From: Nocardioidaceae bacterium
GTDB lineage: Bacteria > Actinomycetota > Actinomycetes > Propionibacteriales > Nocardioidaceae
Reading direction: 5' to 3'
DNA: 64,000 nt
Assembly (NCBI GenBank): GCA_025980475.1
Contig: JAICXL010000001.1
Span: forward strand, 1-64,000
In this document: piece after piece, positions 8,559-17,355 of the stretch
How positions within the stretch are numbered: position 1 is the first letter of the stretch
How the letters are laid out: each line of letters starts with the position of its first letter
Translations under genes and position numbers: made by a program
The notes under the pieces: model-generated
Databases searched by the model: none
Told to the model about the DNA's origin: nothing
Seen by the model: the letters and a program-made list of their open reading frames with translations, nothing else

Positions 8559-10094
8559 ATGCCTGCCGCTCCGTTCACCAGCCTCATCTTCCGCGGCGAC
8601 GTCAGCCTCGAAGACGTCGACGCAGCCACGCAGCCGGAGTGTTTCCACGACCTGAACCTCGACCAGCTGGTCGACAACGTGTGCGCCAACCACCAGCGCA
8701 CCAACCTGGAGCACTTCTTCTGGCTACTGCCGGGCAGCATCGAGGCGATCCGCTACCGCCAGGACGCTCTCCGGCAGGCGGCTCAGCCGGCCGTCCGCGA
8801 GGCGGTCACCGCCTTCGCCGAGGGCTTCACGAACGTCCGCATCGGCCAGTCCGAGGAGAAGCACCTGCGCTACGACCTGCAACGCCAGCGCGTCCACCTG
8901 GACACCGCGCTCGACTACTGCGCCACCGTGAAGTCCTTCGCCGAGCAGCTCAGCGGTGTGGCACTGGAATCGGAGGCCTTCGACTCGCTGCGCGCGCACG
9001 TCACCGACTATGTGGCCTCCGATGCCTTCGGTGAGCTCGAAGCCGACGCCCACCGCGTCTCGGCCGCCCTCGCGCAGGTGACCTACCTGCTGCAGATCCG
9101 GGCCAACCGGATCCGGGTGCGCCACTACGAGGAGCACCCCGACCTGAGCCGCGAGGTGGCGGAGTTGTTCGACCGCTTCAGGGAAACCCAGGACCGGCTG
9201 GAGCAGCGGCCTCGCCGGTGGACCAGCGGGTTCGGTCATGTCGAGGCCGCTGTCCTGGGCCACGTGGCCCAGCTCTTCCCCGAGCAGTTCGGATTGCTCG
9301 CGAACTTCTGTGAGAAGCACCAGCGGTTCGTGGAACGCGCCCTCGGCAGGCTCGGCCGCGAAGTCCACTTCGTGATCGCGTGGCTGGACTTCACCGACCG
9401 GCTCGATACCGCGGGGCTGTCGACCTGCTATCCCGAGCTCTCCACCGAACGCGAGCTCCAGGTGGAAGACACCTACGACGCAGCCCTGGCCGCGACCCTC
9501 GAGGGCGCGCCGGTGGTCACCAACGACGTGCGACTGGAGGGTGAGGACCGGATCATCGTGGTGACCGGGCCCAACCAGGGCGGCAAGACCACCTTCGCCC
9601 GCGCCATCGGACAGATCCACTACCTCACCGCGCTCGGGTGCCCGGTTCCGGGCAGCCGCGCACGGATCCCCGTGGTGGATCGAGTGCTGGCCCAGTTCGA
9701 GAGACAGGAGATCCCCGACAGCGACCGCGGCAAGCTCAAGGACGACCTGATCCGGATGCGCCAGCTGCTCGAAGCGGCGACACCGCAGAGCCTGGTCGTG
9801 CTGAACGAGGTGTTCAGCTCGACCGCAACCGACGACGCGCTGGCGCTGGCGCAACGGGTGCTCGACCGGCTGCTCGACCTCGACTGCTTCGGCGTGTGCG
9901 TGACCTTCCTCGACGAGCTCGCCGACGACAACCCGCGCATCGTGAGCATGGTCGCCGAGGTCGACCCCGACGACCCGAGCGTGCGCACCTTCCTCCTCAA
10001 CCGGCGGCCCGCCGACGGGAAGGCCTACGCGGCCTCGATCGCCCGCAAGTACGGGCTGACTCCCCAGCTGATCCGGGAGCGGGTGGCGTCATGA
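8559..10094 (+). CDS. MutS-like ATPase (1 of 2)
   Basis: VTGPNQGGKTTFARAIGQ Walker A, SLVVLNEVFSSTATDDAL Walker B/signature; lacks the N-terminal mismatch-recognition domain. Confidence 0.82.
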   Translation: MPAAPFTSLIFRGDVSLEDVDAATQPECFHDLNLDQLVDNVCANHQRTNLEHFFWLLPGSIEAIRYRQDALRQAAQPAVREAVTAFAEGFTNVRIGQSEEKHLRYDLQRQRVHLDTALDYCATVKSFAEQLSGVALESEAFDSLRAHVTDYVASDAFGELEADAHRVSAALAQVTYLLQIRANRIRVRHYEEHPDLSREVAELFDRFRETQDRLEQRPRRWTSGFGHVEAAVLGHVAQLFPEQFGLLANFCEKHQRFVERALGRLGREVHFVIAWLDFTDRLDTAGLSTCYPELSTERELQVEDTYDAALAATLEGAPVVTNDVRLEGEDRIIVVTGPNQGGKTTFARAIGQIHYLTALGCPVPGSRARIPVVDRVLAQFERQEIPDSDRGKLKDDLIRMRQLLEAATPQSLVVLNEVFSSTATDDALALAQRVLDRLLDLDCFGVCVTFLDELADDNPRIVSMVAEVDPDDPSVRTFLLNRRPADGKAYAASIARKYGLTPQLIRERVAS

Positions 10095-11620
10095 AGGTGA
10101 GGTTGATGTTCTCCGACGCCGACTTCGATGCGGAGCTGCCCCTGCCTGCACATGCCGAAGCGCTGGCCGCCGACCTCGGCATCCCACTGCTCCTGCAGAC
10201 CATGGCGGCGGGCGATGAGTTCCTGTTCACCATGTGCCGCGCCGCGGTGTTCCAGTCGCTGACCGACATCGCCACCATCGACTACCGCCAGCAGGTGCTC
10301 TCCGATTGCCTGGAACACCCGGCAGTAGTTCGCGGCTTCTACGACCTGGCGGTCGAAGGCGTCCAGGCCGACCGGCACATCCATCTCGGCCTCTTCCACG
10401 ATCGGCCCGGACCGAAGCTGCGCAAGGCCCGACAATGCCTGGTCGCCTATTTCGCCATCCTGCGCCGCCTCCGCGCGGAGATCGACGCCCACGCCGGAGA
10501 CTTCTCCTCACCGGGCCTGCGCCAGCTCTGCGCCACCGTGCAGGAGCAGCTGCCTTACGACTACCTCGACGAGGTCGAGGGATACCTCAAACTGCTGGGC
10601 TTTCCACGTGGCACGCTGCAAAGTGTCCGTCTCGGCAAGACCAACCGCAGCACCGACCATGTCCTGCGAACCCTTGAACAACGCGCAGGGTTGCGCCGGT
10701 TCCTGCCGGCCCAGGACTTCACCCGCCATACGGTCACCGTCGCCGACCGTGACATCGCTGGCATGGAGCAGCTGAACGAGTTGCAGGAATGGGGCCTGGC
10801 GGTCGCCGCCGACGCCGTGTCGGAGAGCGCCGACCACGTCTTGTCGTTCTTCCGCGCACTGCGCCGCGAGCTCGGCTTCTACCTGGGCGCGATCAACCTG
10901 CACCACGTCCTGACCGAGGCCAACAACGCTGCCTGCCTCCCCGAGGTGCTGGCACACGGGACCGAGCTCGAGGCAGCCGAGCTCTACGACCCTCTCCTGC
11001 CGCTGCACGGGCAACCGCACCCGGTGCCCAATGACGTCAAGACCCACGGCGGCGGGCTACTGCTGATGACCGGGGCCAACCAGGGCGGCAAGTCGACGTT
11101 GCTGCGCGCACTCGGCCTGGCCCAGCTGATGATGCAGTGCGGCCTGTTCGTGCCGGCCAGATCCTTCCGGGCGAGCGTGGCCACCGGTATCTTCACCCAC
11201 TTCAAGCGTGAAGAGGACGAGTCGATGACCAGCGGCAAGTTCGACGAGGAACTTGCCCGGATGAGCACTGTGGTCGACCAGATCGCGTCCGGCGCCCTGC
11301 TGCTGTGCAACGAGTCCTTCTCCTCCACGAACGAGCGCGAAGCCGCGGCGGTCGGCGGCGACGTCATCGGAGCCCTGATCGACGCCGGGGTGCGGGTCCA
11401 CCTCGTGACCCACCTCTACGAGCTCGCCCACCGGCTCGGCCGCGACGTCGCCGACGTCACCTTCCTCCGCGCGGACCGACGCGACGACGGCAGCCGATCG
11501 TTCCGAGTGCTCCCCGGCGAACCGCTGCGCACCAGCTTCGGCGCCGACCTGTACCAGGAAGTCTTCGGCGAACCTCTCCATAGCGCCGACGTCGACGAAG
11601 CCACGCCGGCGGACTCCTGA
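10091..11620 (+). CDS. MutS-like ATPase (2 of 2)
   Basis: MTGANQGGKSTLLRALGLAQLMMQCGLFVPA, LLLCNESFSSTNEREAA; ATGA overlap with the upstream gene. Confidence 0.85.
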   Translation: MKVRLMFSDADFDAELPLPAHAEALAADLGIPLLLQTMAAGDEFLFTMCRAAVFQSLTDIATIDYRQQVLSDCLEHPAVVRGFYDLAVEGVQADRHIHLGLFHDRPGPKLRKARQCLVAYFAILRRLRAEIDAHAGDFSSPGLRQLCATVQEQLPYDYLDEVEGYLKLLGFPRGTLQSVRLGKTNRSTDHVLRTLEQRAGLRRFLPAQDFTRHTVTVADRDIAGMEQLNELQEWGLAVAADAVSESADHVLSFFRALRRELGFYLGAINLHHVLTEANNAACLPEVLAHGTELEAAELYDPLLPLHGQPHPVPNDVKTHGGGLLLMTGANQGGKSTLLRALGLAQLMMQCGLFVPARSFRASVATGIFTHFKREEDESMTSGKFDEELARMSTVVDQIASGALLLCNESFSSTNEREAAAVGGDVIGALIDAGVRVHLVTHLYELAHRLGRDVADVTFLRADRRDDGSRSFRVLPGEPLRTSFGADLYQEVFGEPLHSADVDEATPADS

Positions 11621-11685
11621 CGATCCATCGAGACAGATGCGGCCCGGCGACGCCGCTGCTAATCTGAGAACCCCCCGGAGGGGTC

Positions 11686-11746
11686 GGCGGAGGGGCTCGC
11701 CGTCCAGCATCAGCTGGAGAACGCATCCAGGCCAACGGTCCCTGCC
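11686..11746 (+). ncRNA. Fluoride riboswitch, divergent variant, upstream of the hydrogenase-4-like operon
   Basis: GGCGGAGGGGCTCGCC ... GAACGCATCCAGGCCAACGGTCCCTGCC; pseudoknot AGGGGCT with GGTCCCT retained. Confidence 0.72.
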
Positions 11747-11801
11747 AGGCAGTACGACTGGTAGGAGACGCCGTGTCCCCTCTGTTCGCAGGGCTCGGAT
11801 C

Positions 11802-12755
11802 GTGACGCCCGGCATCGCGCTCCAGGTGATCCAGGGCCTGGTCGTGCTGGCGTTCGCACCGCTGTACGCCGGTGTCATGGCCCGTGCCTCGGCCATCGTC
11901 GCGTCCAAGCGCGGCCCCAGTATCTGGCAGCCCTACCGCGACCTGGCGAAGTGGCTGCACAAGTCGACGGTGATCAGCGACCAGGCGTCATTCGTGTTCC
12001 GGGGGGCGCCGTTCGTCGCGTTCGCCTGCTACCTGACCGTCGCGGCGATCGTCCCGATCATCACCGATCAGCCGCTGCCGCTGGCATTCCTCGGCGATCT
12101 CATCGGTGGGGCGTTCGTGCTGAGCCTGGCCAGCTTCGCGATGTCGCTGGCCGCGCTGGACACCGCCAGCCCGCTCGGCGGGCTGGGCGCAAGCCGGGCC
12201 AGCTGGATCGGCAGCCTGGCCGAGCCGGCCCTGATCCTGGTGTTCTTCACCGTGGGCGCCGTCTCGGCCTCGGACAACCCCTACCTGATGAATCAGGCAG
12301 TGGCCGGATCGCCGTACGTGATCGTGCTGCCCACGCACCTGCTGGGTCTGGTTGCGTTCTTCATGCTGGTCCTGGTCGAGGGCGGACGCATCCCTATCGA
12401 CAACCCGACCGGGTCGATCGAGATCTCGATGATCGAAGAGACCAGGGTCCTGGAGTTCTCCGGCCGCGAGTACGCGTTGGTCAAGTGGGCCAGCTGGATG
12501 AAGCTGTTCGTGCTCTCGGCGATCTTGATGAACATCTTCGTCGTCCCGTGGGGGCTGGGGGACGCGACCTCGATCACCGGCGGGCTGCTCGCGATCCCGG
12601 TGCTGCTGGGCAAGCTCGCGGTCTGTGCCTTGGCGATCGTGATCATCGACAGCTCGTTCGCCAAGCTCCGGTTCTTCCGGATCGCGGAGTTCCTCGGCGC
12701 CTCGTTCCTGCTGGCGCTGGTCGGGATCGTGACCTCCTATGTGATCGGAGCCTGA
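11802..12755 (+). CDS. HyfC/NuoH-like membrane subunit
   Basis: RGPSIWQPYRDLAKWLHKS, EGGRIPIDNPTGSIEISMIEE; multiple TM segments. Confidence 0.85.
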   Translation: MTPGIALQVIQGLVVLAFAPLYAGVMARASAIVASKRGPSIWQPYRDLAKWLHKSTVISDQASFVFRGAPFVAFACYLTVAAIVPIITDQPLPLAFLGDLIGGAFVLSLASFAMSLAALDTASPLGGLGASRASWIGSLAEPALILVFFTVGAVSASDNPYLMNQAVAGSPYVIVLPTHLLGLVAFFMLVLVEGGRIPIDNPTGSIEISMIEETRVLEFSGREYALVKWASWMKLFVLSAILMNIFVVPWGLGDATSITGGLLAIPVLLGKLAVCALAIVIIDSSFAKLRFFRIAEFLGASFLLALVGIVTSYVIGA

Positions 12756-12757
12756 GC

Positions 12758-13429
12758 ATGGAGAGCCTGAACGCCACCTCTGCCGCCGGAGTGCTGCTCG
12801 ACCTGTGCGGGGTGCTGATGCTGCTCGGCGCGTTCGCCTGCCTGGGGTCGAAGCTGTTCAATCGCTACGTCGTCTACTACGGGTTGCAGTCGGTGGTCCT
12901 GTCAGCGGCCACCGGGGTGGTCGCCTTCCACTTCGCTCGCATCGAGCTGTGGGTGCTGTGCGTGTTGACCCTGCTGATCAAGGGGATCGCCATACCGACC
13001 GCCACCCGGCGGCTGCTGATCGCACTCGAGCTGAAGCGTGACGTGGCGGTCTCGACCGGCCTGTCCACCGCCCTGATCCTGGGTGGCGGACTGACAGCAT
13101 TCGCCTACCTCGTCATTCGTCCGGACCTGTTGCCTCACGGCGTGGTGGCCTCGGCCGTGGTGCCGCTGTCGACCGCCATCGTGTTGCTCGGCGCGCTGGA
13201 GATGGTCCTGCGGCGACACACCATCGCCCAGCTGATCGGCTGGCTGATCGTCGAGAACGGCGTCTTCCTCGGCGCGATCACCTTGGTGGCGACCTTCCCG
13301 TTCATCGTGGAGGCGGGCATCTTCCTCGACCTCGTCGCCGGGGTGCTGATCATGGTGGTCTTCGTCTCCGGGCTCACCCGGGAGCTGGCGCACGCCAACG
13401 CCAGTGAGCTCAGGGAGCTGCGCGGATGA
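12758..13429 (+). CDS. HyfE-like membrane subunit
   Basis: LLIKGIAIPTATRRL, IGWLIVENGVFL; position between hyfC- and hyfF-like genes. Confidence 0.78.
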   Translation: MESLNATSAAGVLLDLCGVLMLLGAFACLGSKLFNRYVVYYGLQSVVLSAATGVVAFHFARIELWVLCVLTLLIKGIAIPTATRRLLIALELKRDVAVSTGLSTALILGGGLTAFAYLVIRPDLLPHGVVASAVVPLSTAIVLLGALEMVLRRHTIAQLIGWLIVENGVFLGAITLVATFPFIVEAGIFLDLVAGVLIMVVFVSGLTRELAHANASELRELRG

Positions 13430-14901
13430 CGACGATCCTGATCCTCCTTGCGGTCCTGCCGCTGGCCGGCACCGTGGCGGCCGTCCTCGGCGCGGCAGCA
13501 CGTGCCGCGGGCTACGCCGCCGTGGCCGGAGCGGTCGCCGCGCTTGCCCTGGCGACCTATGTACTGGTGCGGACCACCACCGAGGGGCCGTCCCAGGCCC
13601 TGGCCGGCTTCATCTACGTCGACGAGCTCAGCGGCTTCTTCCTGTTCACCGTCGCCCTGGTGGTCCTGCTCGCCTCGCTGGGATCGGCGGCCTACCTGCG
13701 AGTGGAGGAGCACACCGGCACCTTGAGCAGATTCCAGGTGCGGCTGTACTTCGGGTTCTTCGGCGCCTTCGCCTCCCTGATGCTCGCCTCACTGACCACC
13801 GGGAACCTGGGCATGCTGTTCGTGCTCATCGAGGCCAGCACCCTGGCCAGCGCCGCCCTGGTCGGCCTGGAAGCGAGGTCCACCTCGCTGGAGGCGGCGT
13901 GGAAATACATCATCATCAGCTCACTGGGAGTGACCATCGCCCTGGTCGGGACCTTGTTCTTGTTCTACTCCGCCACCGGACTGCACCTGAGCGCGAACCA
14001 GGGCCTGACCTGGCCGTACCTGTTCCACCACGCAGGTGCTCTCGCGCCGGCGAGCCTGCGACTGGCCTTCCTGCTCGCCGTCATCGGCTACGGCACCAAG
14101 GTCGGTCTCGCGCCGATGCACACCTGGCTACCCGACGCCCACTCCGAGGCGCCCAGCCCGGCCAGTGCGATGCTGTCCGCTGCGCTGCTCAACACCGGCA
14201 TGTACGCAATCATCCGGTTCCTGGCGCTAGCCCGCGTCGGCCTCGGCGATGCCTACGTTCAACGTGTCATGCTCGTCTTCGGCTTCGGTTCGGTGATCAT
14301 CGGCGTGCTGTTCATGGTCCACCGCGGCAACTTCAAGCGCCTATTCGCCTACTCCTCGGTCGAGCACATGGGCATCATCGCCATCGCATTGGGGTTCGGC
14401 GGCCCGCTGGGGATGTACGGCGCCCTCCTGCACACCCTCAACCACGCGGTCGGCAAGTCGGTGCTGTTCATCTCCAGCGGCGACGTGGTGCTCGGCTACC
14501 GCACCCGCGACGCCCGGCGCCTCCACGGTCTACTCGGCTCGCTGCCACTGACCGGCGGCGTACTCCTGCTGGGTTCCTTGGCCATCTTGGGATCGCCACC
14601 GTTTGGACTGTTCCTCTCCGAGTTCACCATCATCCGCGCCGGCTTCGCCTCCGGCAGCGGCTGGCTGCCCGCGCTGCTGCTGCTCTTCCTGGCCATCGCC
14701 TTCATCGCGTTCGCCCGGACCACCACCGGGATGGTTCTCGGTCGAGCCGACACCTCCCCGCAGGCCACCTACTCCGGCGCGGAACGAGTCCTAGCTGTTG
14801 CTCCCCTGGTGCTGGGCATCGGCGTCCTGCTGCTGCTGGGCCTGTGGATCCCCAGCGGCCTGAACCAGGCGATCCTCGCCTCGATCGGAGCCGCCACGTG
14901 A
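13426..14901 (+). CDS. HyfF/NuoN-type antiporter-like subunit
   Basis: YGTKVGLAPMHTWLPDAHSEAPSPASAMLSAALLNTGMYAIIR. Confidence 0.87.
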   Translation: MTTILILLAVLPLAGTVAAVLGAAARAAGYAAVAGAVAALALATYVLVRTTTEGPSQALAGFIYVDELSGFFLFTVALVVLLASLGSAAYLRVEEHTGTLSRFQVRLYFGFFGAFASLMLASLTTGNLGMLFVLIEASTLASAALVGLEARSTSLEAAWKYIIISSLGVTIALVGTLFLFYSATGLHLSANQGLTWPYLFHHAGALAPASLRLAFLLAVIGYGTKVGLAPMHTWLPDAHSEAPSPASAMLSAALLNTGMYAIIRFLALARVGLGDAYVQRVMLVFGFGSVIIGVLFMVHRGNFKRLFAYSSVEHMGIIAIALGFGGPLGMYGALLHTLNHAVGKSVLFISSGDVVLGYRTRDARRLHGLLGSLPLTGGVLLLGSLAILGSPPFGLFLSEFTIIRAGFASGSGWLPALLLLFLAIAFIAFARTTTGMVLGRADTSPQATYSGAERVLAVAPLVLGIGVLLLLGLWIPSGLNQAILASIGAAT

Positions 14902-16457
14902 CCAGCCGGACGACAGCCGGACCGCGACACAACCCGGTCCTCGCGGAACTGGCCACCGGGATCGGTTCACCGCAGCCACTCGGGCACGACAGCGGGACGC
15001 TGCACTTCACGGTCACGGCCGCAGACCTCGAACACTTCACCCACCGGCTCGCGGAAACAGCGGGTGCCCGACTGGCCGACCTGTTCGCCGCCACCGGTGA
15101 CCCGCCCGACCAGGTCGTGCTGAACATGCTGTGGGCCCTGGATGCCGACGACGCCTACCTTCTCATCCAGACCCAGCTCAGGGGGGAGAACTATCCCGCA
15201 CTGTCCGACATCGCGCCTGCTGCGTTCGTCGAGGAGTGCGAGATCTTCGAGCAGTTCGGCGTCCGGCCCGCGGGCGACAAGCCGCTCAACCGGGTCGCCG
15301 TGCCGCCCCAGGCTGACCACGACATCCCTCGACTGGGCGCGGCGCCCCGACACGTGGACGGTGAGGTGCACGCGCCCCACGCCGTGGGCGGGCACGCGTT
15401 CGAGTTCCCCTTCGGCCCGGTCCGGGCCAGCGCCCAGGAGTCGCTGTACTACGGGCTGGTGACCAGCGGGGAGGAGGTCGTCGACTTGTACCTGCTCACC
15501 TGGCACAAGTACCGCGGCCTGGAGTGGCGACTGCAGGGCATGCTGCCAGACGCCGCGCTGTTCTACGTCGAACGCGCCGAAGGCCTCTCCGCCGTCGCGC
15601 AAGCCTGGGCCTTCGCCGCAGCCGTCGAGCACGCCACCGGCCTGCGACCGGACCCAGGAGCGTCCCGGACCCGGGCGCTGGCCCTGGAGCTGGAGCGGCT
15701 CTACAACCACGCCGCAGCCATCGCTGCGCTGTGCCAAGCCACCGGCCTGTCCGTCGGTCAGGCCGGCGCCGAGATCGCCCTCGAGCGACTTCTGCGGGTC
15801 AATGCGGCGGTGTTCGGGCACCGGTACCTGTTCGGTGTGGTCGGAATCGGCGGAGCCCAGCGGGCACCAGATCTTGGCCCATTGCAGACCGAGCTTCCCG
15901 AGGCGGTCGCCGAGCTGCGAGCCGTCTGCCGCCTGTTGTCGGGCACCAACTCCTTTCTCGACCGGCTCGAGGCCACTGGCATCCTCACCACCGAGCAGGC
16001 CGTCCGGCTCGGCCTCGTCGGGCCCGTCGCCCGTGCCGCGGGGGTGGCGATCGACGCGCGCAACCAGCACCTGCAGCCGCCCTACGACGACGTGGCGGTC
16101 CACCCGGCGCAGGGTACGACCGGTGACGTCCTGGCCCGGTACCAGACCTTTCTTGCCGAGATCGACGAGTCAGCGCGGCTGATCAGCGAACTCGCCAGGC
16201 GAGGGGCCACCGCGGGCGGCACGACATCGCCCCGGAAGGCCGGCTCGGGCCTGGGCTGGGCGGAGTCACCACGCGGCGAGTCACTGGCCTACGTCGAGCT
16301 CGACGGCGACGGCTCCATCCGCCGGGCTCGACTGCGCCCAGCCTCGGCGCGCAACTGGAGGGCCTTCGACGACGCCTGCCGCTCCCAGAACGTCTTCACC
16401 GACATCCCCATCATCGAAGCCAGCTTCTGGCTCACGGTCGCCGGGACGGCACGCTGA
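14898..16457 (+). CDS. HyfG/NuoCD-like large subunit lacking NiFe cysteine motifs
   Basis: VERAEGLSAVAQAWAFAAAVE at the L1 position (no CxxC); C-term DIPIIEASFWLTVAGTAR (no CxxC); LALELERLYNHAAAIAAL conserved. Confidence 0.8.
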   Translation: MTSRTTAGPRHNPVLAELATGIGSPQPLGHDSGTLHFTVTAADLEHFTHRLAETAGARLADLFAATGDPPDQVVLNMLWALDADDAYLLIQTQLRGENYPALSDIAPAAFVEECEIFEQFGVRPAGDKPLNRVAVPPQADHDIPRLGAAPRHVDGEVHAPHAVGGHAFEFPFGPVRASAQESLYYGLVTSGEEVVDLYLLTWHKYRGLEWRLQGMLPDAALFYVERAEGLSAVAQAWAFAAAVEHATGLRPDPGASRTRALALELERLYNHAAAIAALCQATGLSVGQAGAEIALERLLRVNAAVFGHRYLFGVVGIGGAQRAPDLGPLQTELPEAVAELRAVCRLLSGTNSFLDRLEATGILTTEQAVRLGLVGPVARAAGVAIDARNQHLQPPYDDVAVHPAQGTTGDVLARYQTFLAEIDESARLISELARRGATAGGTTSPRKAGSGLGWAESPRGESLAYVELDGDGSIRRARLRPASARNWRAFDDACRSQNVFTDIPIIEASFWLTVAGTAR

Positions 16458-16798
16458 TGAGCCTGTGGTTTCTGCGCGGACTGCGTCGCGGCGTGGTCAC
16501 CACCCGCTACCCGAAAACTCCGCCGGATCCCTGGACAGCAACGCTGCCGACACCCCCGTCCTTCGTTACAGACCGTCTCGACATCGCGACGGCCGACGCG
16601 CTCGTCGCGGTCTGCCCACCGGCGGCACTGCGCCGCGAGGGTCTCGAGCTGGTCTACGACGTCGGCGCCTGCACTGCCTGCGGACGCTGCCTCGTCGTGG
16701 CCGACGGCGCAGCCGTGCCCAGCGGGCAGATCGAGCTCGCGACCCAACGCCGGGAAGACCTTGTCAAACGCGTCGCGATCGAAGGAGGAGTCCAGTGA
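16457..16798 (+). CDS. HyfH-like small Fe-S protein with ligands for one 4Fe-4S cluster
   Basis: VCPPAALRREGLELVYDVGACTACGRC: one CxxCxxC plus one distal CP. Confidence 0.72.
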   Translation: MSLWFLRGLRRGVVTTRYPKTPPDPWTATLPTPPSFVTDRLDIATADALVAVCPPAALRREGLELVYDVGACTACGRCLVVADGAAVPSGQIELATQRREDLVKRVAIEGGVQ

Positions 16799-17355
16799 CC
16801 AGCCCAGTGCACGGCCCGGCAGGCTTGTCCACCACGTCGTCGCATTCCGCCGATCCGGAGCGGCTCGCGGACGAACTGTCCCGCAACGTCCAGCGCTGGT
16901 TCGGCCGGAGCCTGCACATCCGCACGATCGACACCGGTTCGTGTGCCGCCTGCGAATCCGAGATCCGACTGTTGGGCGCCCCGCACTACGACCTGCATCG
17001 CCTCGGGTTCTTCTTCACCCCCGCGCCCCGGCATGCCGACCTGCTGATGGTCACCGGACCAGGCGTGCGGGCCATGGACCCCGCCTTGACCAAGACCTGG
17101 ACCGCCATGCCTGAGCCCAAGGTCGTGGTGGCGGTCGGCGCCTGTGCCCTCGGCGGGGTCTACCCGACCGACGCGTTCACCCATGGCGCGATCGACAAGG
17201 TGCTGCCCGTTGACGTCTACATCCCCGGTTGTCCGCCTTCCCCGATCGCGCTGCTGCACGGCCTGCTCGTGGCGGTGGGCAGGCTCGTCGACCGCGTCGG
17301 CGCCCAGCCGTTCACCACCACGACCACCGGCCCCGCGGCGGCATCACCATGCTGA
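16795..17355 (+). CDS. HyfI/NuoB-like small subunit
   Basis: DTGSCAACESEIRLL ... GACALGGVY ... IPGCPPSPIALLHGLL. Confidence 0.86.
   Translation: MTSPVHGPAGLSTTSSHSADPERLADELSRNVQRWFGRSLHIRTIDTGSCAACESEIRLLGAPHYDLHRLGFFFTPAPRHADLLMVTGPGVRAMDPALTKTWTAMPEPKVVVAVGACALGGVYPTDAFTHGAIDKVLPVDVYIPGCPPSPIALLHGLLVAVGRLVDRVGAQPFTTTTTGPAAASPC

Noticed and set aside
13404-14897. First half of the 13404-16457 ORF
   Set aside because: Out of frame with the HyfF-like gene on the same strand; real start of the large subunit is the GTG at 14898
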